Positions 61,901 to 64,000 of a stretch of 64,000 nt of DNA are shown here, piece by piece. Positions within the stretch are counted from its first letter, which is position 1; each line of letters starts with the position of its first letter. Position numbers and translations under genes: made by a program. The DNA comes from Gemmatimonas sp. UBA7669. GTDB lineage: Bacteria > Gemmatimonadota > Gemmatimonadetes > Gemmatimonadales > Gemmatimonadaceae. The DNA is taken from positions 10,528 to 74,527 of the forward strand of contig NZ_DLHL01000016.1 of assembly GCF_002483225.1 (NCBI RefSeq). The letters run 5' to 3'. The notes under the pieces are model-generated. The model did not search any database and was not told the origin of the DNA. It worked only from the letters and a program-made list of their open reading frames with translations.

Positions 61901-62044
61901 GCCGGTGTCGGAACCGGACTCGGCCTCAGCGTCAGTTACGGCATCATCAGCGCCCACAATGGGGCCATTGCTGTGGACTCCGAGCCCGATGTCGGAACCC
62001 TCGTCACCATCACTCTGCCGTCCTTGCCGAACGCCACTGAATGA
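58922..62044 (+). CDS. Cytoplasmic GAF/PAS sensor histidine kinase
   Basis: 1040 residues from ATG 58922 (a TTG at 58895 is in frame). No membrane helix. GAF-like domains are seen at about 25-165 (VPVSRLDGMVMP region, TQFSNDAPNDPRINP, VVSPIVLDDAVVGLLAVINP), 195-340 (MALLPMRSDDKVRGLVSVRF) and two more up to ~680 (SAGVIRLLHRGDEAFEAQDL; ALAIPLAARERTLGVLLVT). A PAS domain (about 705-820) contains HPIFILDKVGVRYANPAAAR. The kinase has MVALGELVAGVAHEINNPLTGI (His), LLNLIANAEFAM and GVGTGLGLSVSYG. Its stop overlaps the HD-GYP regulator start (ATGA), its likely partner. Confidence 0.92.
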   Translation: MTAPTSSGIVPPDGAIPPALSHLVRDLATGVVTKRALFARLADTARDLTRAEGSAVIEMESDEHYRIIAPSGSVSRLDGMVMPMMADRSIFRDVVHTRETQFSNDAPNDPRINPAVAEPINVQQLVVSPIVLDDAVVGLLAVINPEAGEVRPEHIAWLEHLVWYGSLVMRSLQLVSASETAATEARARAAEAARVAHTNAVLARGAQLFTTVERRDDLFRAFGELLRSEFGADGFALYDAQSRLRLARLEHQEGRFTLPGPAVARDFWMTSAAQAVQNGIPLFFEDCTVPPPQGDEAIARLLLAAGIHAMALLPMRSDDKVRGLVSVRFATPQVFDADERQLLVDIVNQFALAHGNLRYVDELEERTQRLSRLAKAQQQLTQLSSEDSLPGGIAEAVYQVLPSAVCELLVVQGSELHRVVRLEQGQHVSVDLAPLADLRLARDTADSGISRMATHLTSGADVVRGSSELCAAVRFGLRSAGVIRLLHRGDEAFEAQDLDLITILARHAGTALETARLFSLQDLQRQRAEGAADLARATLSATSVAEGASELLHVLDRYVPSIGKAIGVARGRDGRMEFVAGGGTLESLRSTDRATRLSMNHLAPDGQPVVFPSLRDAAPAELAADAPDEWALAIPLAARERTLGVLLVTTPPSAPLLRRDRITLERLSASLALALDALLLDEEERLAREREHLLATALTTINHPIFILDKVGVRYANPAAAREYGWSQAELMDMQFDQLVVGEDTRQGHETGSGVVEPGVRLSHDTHQRRDGSEFPAAVSLSPLLGHDGDLLGQVVSVRNVSADRRLQEQLRQTEKMVALGELVAGVAHEINNPLTGISAFAQLLLEEELAGDQRESVGLIKQECDRAKRVIDDLLLFARKGERDAGPVDVNAVLEHTLRLRAYPLRNSKVEVKLQLDPCRPQVSGDSQKLQQVLLNLIANAEFAMQEREVRTLVLGTKCEQEQVFITVRDSGKGMTPDVRRRIFEPFFSTKPAGVGTGLGLSVSYGIISAHNGAIAVDSEPDVGTLVTITLPSLPNATE

Positions 62045-63174
62045 ACACGCCTGCCAGCAACCGGACCGTGACGCGTTCGCCGGTCGATCCTGTGCGCGCC
62101 ATCGAAGTGGCCGGCGCGGCCATGGTGGAAGACAGCCCTCGCCGCATTCTCGTGGTGGATGACGAGACCACCATCCGTCTCGCGCTCAGTCGTTTTCTTC
62201 GCACGCGGGGCTTTGAGGTGGAGGCGGCGGAATCGGGTCATGCCGCGCTCGAGGTGCTCGAACGGCAGCGCTTCTCGCTCATGCTCTGCGATCTGCGCAT
62301 GCCGGGCATGACGGGGCTCGAAGTCGTGCCGCAAGCGCTGCAGCGCGACGGTGACCTGGGCATCATCATGCTCACGGCTGTCAACGACGCCGGCTCCGCG
62401 ACCGAGGCCCTGAGCAAGGGCGCCTTTGATTATCTGACGAAGCCGGTGGAGTTGCCCGATCTGCAGGCGGCGGTCGAGCGCGCCATGCAGCGACGCACGC
62501 GCAGCATGGAGCAGCGCGCCGTCGACCGGCTCATCCGGGAAGAGGTGGCGCTGCGCACGGTACAACTCGAGCGCGAAAAGGTGGCGCTGCGCGATCTCAC
62601 GGTGAGCATTGCGGAAACGCTGATCAACGCGATGGAGGCCAAGGATCTCTATCTGCGCGGTCATTCGCAGCGTGTGGCGGAGTTGGGCGCGGCGATTGCC
62701 GCCGAATTGGGAGAAGCCGACGCTGTGGTGGAGCTCGTGCACACGGCGGGCCGCTTGCATGACGTCGGCAAGATTGGCATTCGCGAATCGGTGCTGAACA
62801 AGAATGGCCCGCTCTCGGCCGACGAGTTCGCGCATGTCAAGGATCACGTGAAGATCGGCCTCGAGATCCTGCAGCCTCTGGGCCACCTCGGCGACGCCCT
62901 GCTGTTCATTCGGGACCATCACGAGCATTGGAACGGCGGCGGGTATCCATATGGCCGGGCCGGCGCGGACATCACGATTGGTGGTCGCGTCCTCACCGCC
63001 GCCGACGCGTTTGACGCGCTGACCTCCAAACGGGCGTATCGGGATCCCATGACGGCCGCCGCGACGCTGGACTACATGCACAGCCAGGCGGGCAAGCTGG
63101 TGGAGCCGCGGGTGTATGAGGCGCTGCGCCGGGTCATCGAGCGAGGGGAACTGGCGGGCATCCCGCGGTTGTAG
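62041..63174 (+). CDS. Response regulator with HD-GYP cyclic-di-GMP phosphodiesterase domain
   Basis: 377 residues. The receiver (about 30-150) has RRILVVDDETTIRLALS, LMLCDLRMPGMTG (Asp) and YLTKPVELPDLQ (Lys). After a helical linker, the HD-GYP domain (about 185-372) has HSQRVAELG, AGRLHDVGKIGIRESVLNK, HHEHWNGGGYPYGRAG and ADAFDALTSKRAYR; the catalytic HD and GYP motifs are complete. It should degrade c-di-GMP when phosphorylated by the coupled kinase. The stop is followed by repeat copy 2. Confidence 0.95.
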   Translation: MNTPASNRTVTRSPVDPVRAIEVAGAAMVEDSPRRILVVDDETTIRLALSRFLRTRGFEVEAAESGHAALEVLERQRFSLMLCDLRMPGMTGLEVVPQALQRDGDLGIIMLTAVNDAGSATEALSKGAFDYLTKPVELPDLQAAVERAMQRRTRSMEQRAVDRLIREEVALRTVQLEREKVALRDLTVSIAETLINAMEAKDLYLRGHSQRVAELGAAIAAELGEADAVVELVHTAGRLHDVGKIGIRESVLNKNGPLSADEFAHVKDHVKIGLEILQPLGHLGDALLFIRDHHEHWNGGGYPYGRAGADITIGGRVLTAADAFDALTSKRAYRDPMTAAATLDYMHSQAGKLVEPRVYEALRRVIERGELAGIPRL

Positions 63175-63178
63175 CTTC

Positions 63179-63296
63179 GCCGTCTCGCGTGCCGTTCCTT
63201 CCCGCCCCTCACCTTACGCCCCCCGACCTTACGCTTCTATTTGGTCCCCCTTCCCGCCCCTCACCTTACGCCCCCCACCTTACGCCTTTATTTGGT
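63179..63296. repeat. Dispersed CCTTACGC-type repeat, copy 2, with a tandem unit of ~49 bp
   Basis: 63179-63220 matches 24447-24488 (three mismatches in 42). The unit beginning CCTTCCCGCCCCTCACC and ending TATTTGGT is present twice in tandem (63197-63245 and 63249-63296), each with two CCTTACGC words. It starts 5 bp after the HD-GYP gene's stop. Confidence 0.8.
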
Positions 63297-63304
63297 ACGT
63301 CCTC

Positions 63305-63333
63305 TTGACTCCACGAACAGCCTGGAGTATTAG
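63305..63333 (+). promoter_or_regulatory. Sigma70-like promoter of the acidic/AT-hook gene
   Basis: TTGACT (63305-63310), 17 nt, TATTAG (63328-63333). It would start transcription near 63340, about 67 nt before the ATG at 63407, which has GGGAGG 5-6 nt upstream. Confidence 0.6.
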
Positions 63334-63406
63334 AGCGAGTCCGAATTCACGCGCCCATTCCGGGAGCGTCATCCTGAGTACCAAAGACCCCGAGCGGGAG
63401 GCCGTC

Positions 63407-64000
63407 ATGCCGCGTGGTGACGAGTTGGAAAAGCTCCATCTGATCGACGACGACATGGATGATCTGGGGGGCTATGGCCGCTCGTCGTATGACGAGGATG
63501 ACGAGGAAGACGGCTACAGCATGCCGCGCGAAGACGGTGAGTCCCTCTGGGACAGTACCGACGACGACGATGACGAGGACGACGAGGACGAGGACGATTA
63601 CGACGGCTATGAGGACGATGGCCTGATCGAGGACGACGACGAGGACGACCTGTTCGGTCGCCCGCCCGTGCGTCGTGGCCCCGGCCGTCCTCCCAAGAAC
63701 CCCGGTGCCCCGAAGCCGGCCCCCAAGCCCAAGGCCCCCAAGCCGGCGCCCGCGCCTGCCCCGGAACCGGCTGCTGATGAGCCCGCCGACGTGAGCGACG
63801 TGGTGGAGACCGCGCCGGTCGCGGAAGCCGCACCCGCCAAGGTGTCCAAGCCGAAGGCGCCCAAAGCGCCCAAGGCTCCGGCTCCCAAGGCTGAGGTGAA
63901 GGCCGAGGTAAAGGCTGAAGCGCCAAAGGCCGTCGCCAAGAAGCCGGAAGCCAAGAAGGCCCCGACGGCCAAGGCTCCGGCCAAGAAGGCGCCGGCCAAG
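63407..64000 (+). CDS. Acidic protein with AT-hook-like motif and histone-H1-like Lys/Ala/Pro tail (truncated by window edge)
   Basis: An open frame of 198 codons reaches the right edge, so the C-terminus is missing. It has GGGAGG upstream of the ATG and a sigma70-like promoter. Residues about 14-82 are extremely acidic (runs of Asp/Glu around DDDDDEDDEDEDD). Residues about 86-95 read RRGPGRPPKN, an AT-hook-like GRP core. The rest is Pro/Ala/Lys repeats (APKPKAPKPAPAPAP, VKAEVKAEAPKA, KAPAKKAPAK) like histone H1 tails. It probably binds DNA or another polyanion; the acidic part may bind basic proteins or shield the tail. No known family is certain. Confidence 0.75.
   Translation, partial: MPRGDELEKLHLIDDDMDDLGGYGRSSYDEDDEEDGYSMPREDGESLWDSTDDDDDEDDEDEDDYDGYEDDGLIEDDDEDDLFGRPPVRRGPGRPPKNPGAPKPAPKPKAPKPAPAPAPEPAADEPADVSDVVETAPVAEAAPAKVSKPKAPKAPKAPAPKAEVKAEVKAEAPKAVAKKPEAKKAPTAKAPAKKAPAK

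Noticed and set aside
1..64000. CRISPR arrays, tRNA or rRNA genes, insertion sequences, prophage, defence islands
   Set aside because: I looked in all gaps over about 80 bp and found no repeat-spacer pattern, cloverleaf, transposase, integrase or restriction/toxin pair; the block at 27.5 kb is repeat-rich but has no transposase.

Overview
The window is 64 kb of GC-rich chromosome (roughly 65-67 % by eye) with densely packed genes, frequent 4-bp ATGA/GTGA stop-start overlaps and short intergenic gaps. The mix of families suggests a free-living soil or water bacterium of the Gemmatimonadota (Gemmatimonas-like). It includes a type III and an adenylylation-free type I glutamine synthetase, membrane-anchored Ser/Thr kinases and BTAD/SARP regulators with TPR modules, RCC1/Ig-like and LVIVD lipoproteins, and cytochrome c/copper monooxygenase-like proteins. 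This placement is an inference from protein content; no rRNA or other phylogenetic marker is present. I saw no tRNA, rRNA, CRISPR array, prophage or recognisable transposase. Layout: 0-3.7 kb holds the end of an M1-type metallopeptidase, two exported hypothetical proteins, and a membrane protein divergent from a TetR regulator. 3.9-6.1 kb is type III glutamine synthetase. 6.2-8.1 kb is a LytS/LytTR two-component pair. 8.1-10.4 kb is a SigK-like ECF sigma factor, its RskA-type anti-sigma and a fasciclin protein; the sigma and fasciclin genes share a candidate promoter. 11.7-16.2 kb is a translationally coupled operon of M20 amidohydrolase, sodium/solute symporter (apparently fused to a DUF3311-like piece) and GH1 glycosidase. 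16.1-18.9 kb, on the minus strand, has an SMR/Gdx exporter, a small membrane protein, a Cys/Met-metabolism PLP enzyme, Trm112 and Mog. 18.9-22.2 kb is a giant membrane Ser/Thr kinase. 22.3-27.4 kb has a histidine phosphatase, a cytochrome c/copper monooxygenase-like protein, an Ada-like repair regulator, a serine hydrolase and an ABM monooxygenase. 27.4-28 kb is a repeat-rich intergenic block reaching into the 3' end of an MFS gene. 29-32 kb has a DUF457-like membrane hydrolase, a SigX5-type sigma factor and a VOC protein. 32-45.4 kb carries hybrid kinases, TetR, DUF1289, an M23 peptidase, a SARP/TPR regulator, an LVIVD lipoprotein and DUF305. 45.4-58.7 kb has ferritin, an acidic beta-helix lipoprotein, M24 and HExxH peptidases, a hybrid kinase, an S1/P1-like nuclease, an RCC1 lipoprotein, an atypical superoxide dismutase, type I glutamine synthetase and a zinc-ribbon membrane protein. 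58.9-63.2 kb is a GAF/PAS histidine kinase coupled to an HD-GYP response regulator. The right edge cuts a gene for a strongly acidic protein with an AT-hook-like motif and a Lys/Ala/Pro tail. How the genes work together: regulation dominates. There are five histidine kinases (three with a C-terminal receiver), two ECF-type sigma factors and two TetR proteins. Two one-pass membrane regulators carry the same TolB/FlgO-like plus TPR module behind different cytoplasmic heads, a protein kinase and a SARP DNA-binding domain. Two regulator genes (tetR at 35.0 kb and the SARP gene at 38.0 kb) have sigma70-like promoters placed so that transcription should start at or next to the ATG. Intergenic DNA holds several repeat families: a CCTTACGC-containing repeat found downstream of stop codons, a duplicated bidirectional terminator and a large palindromic element.
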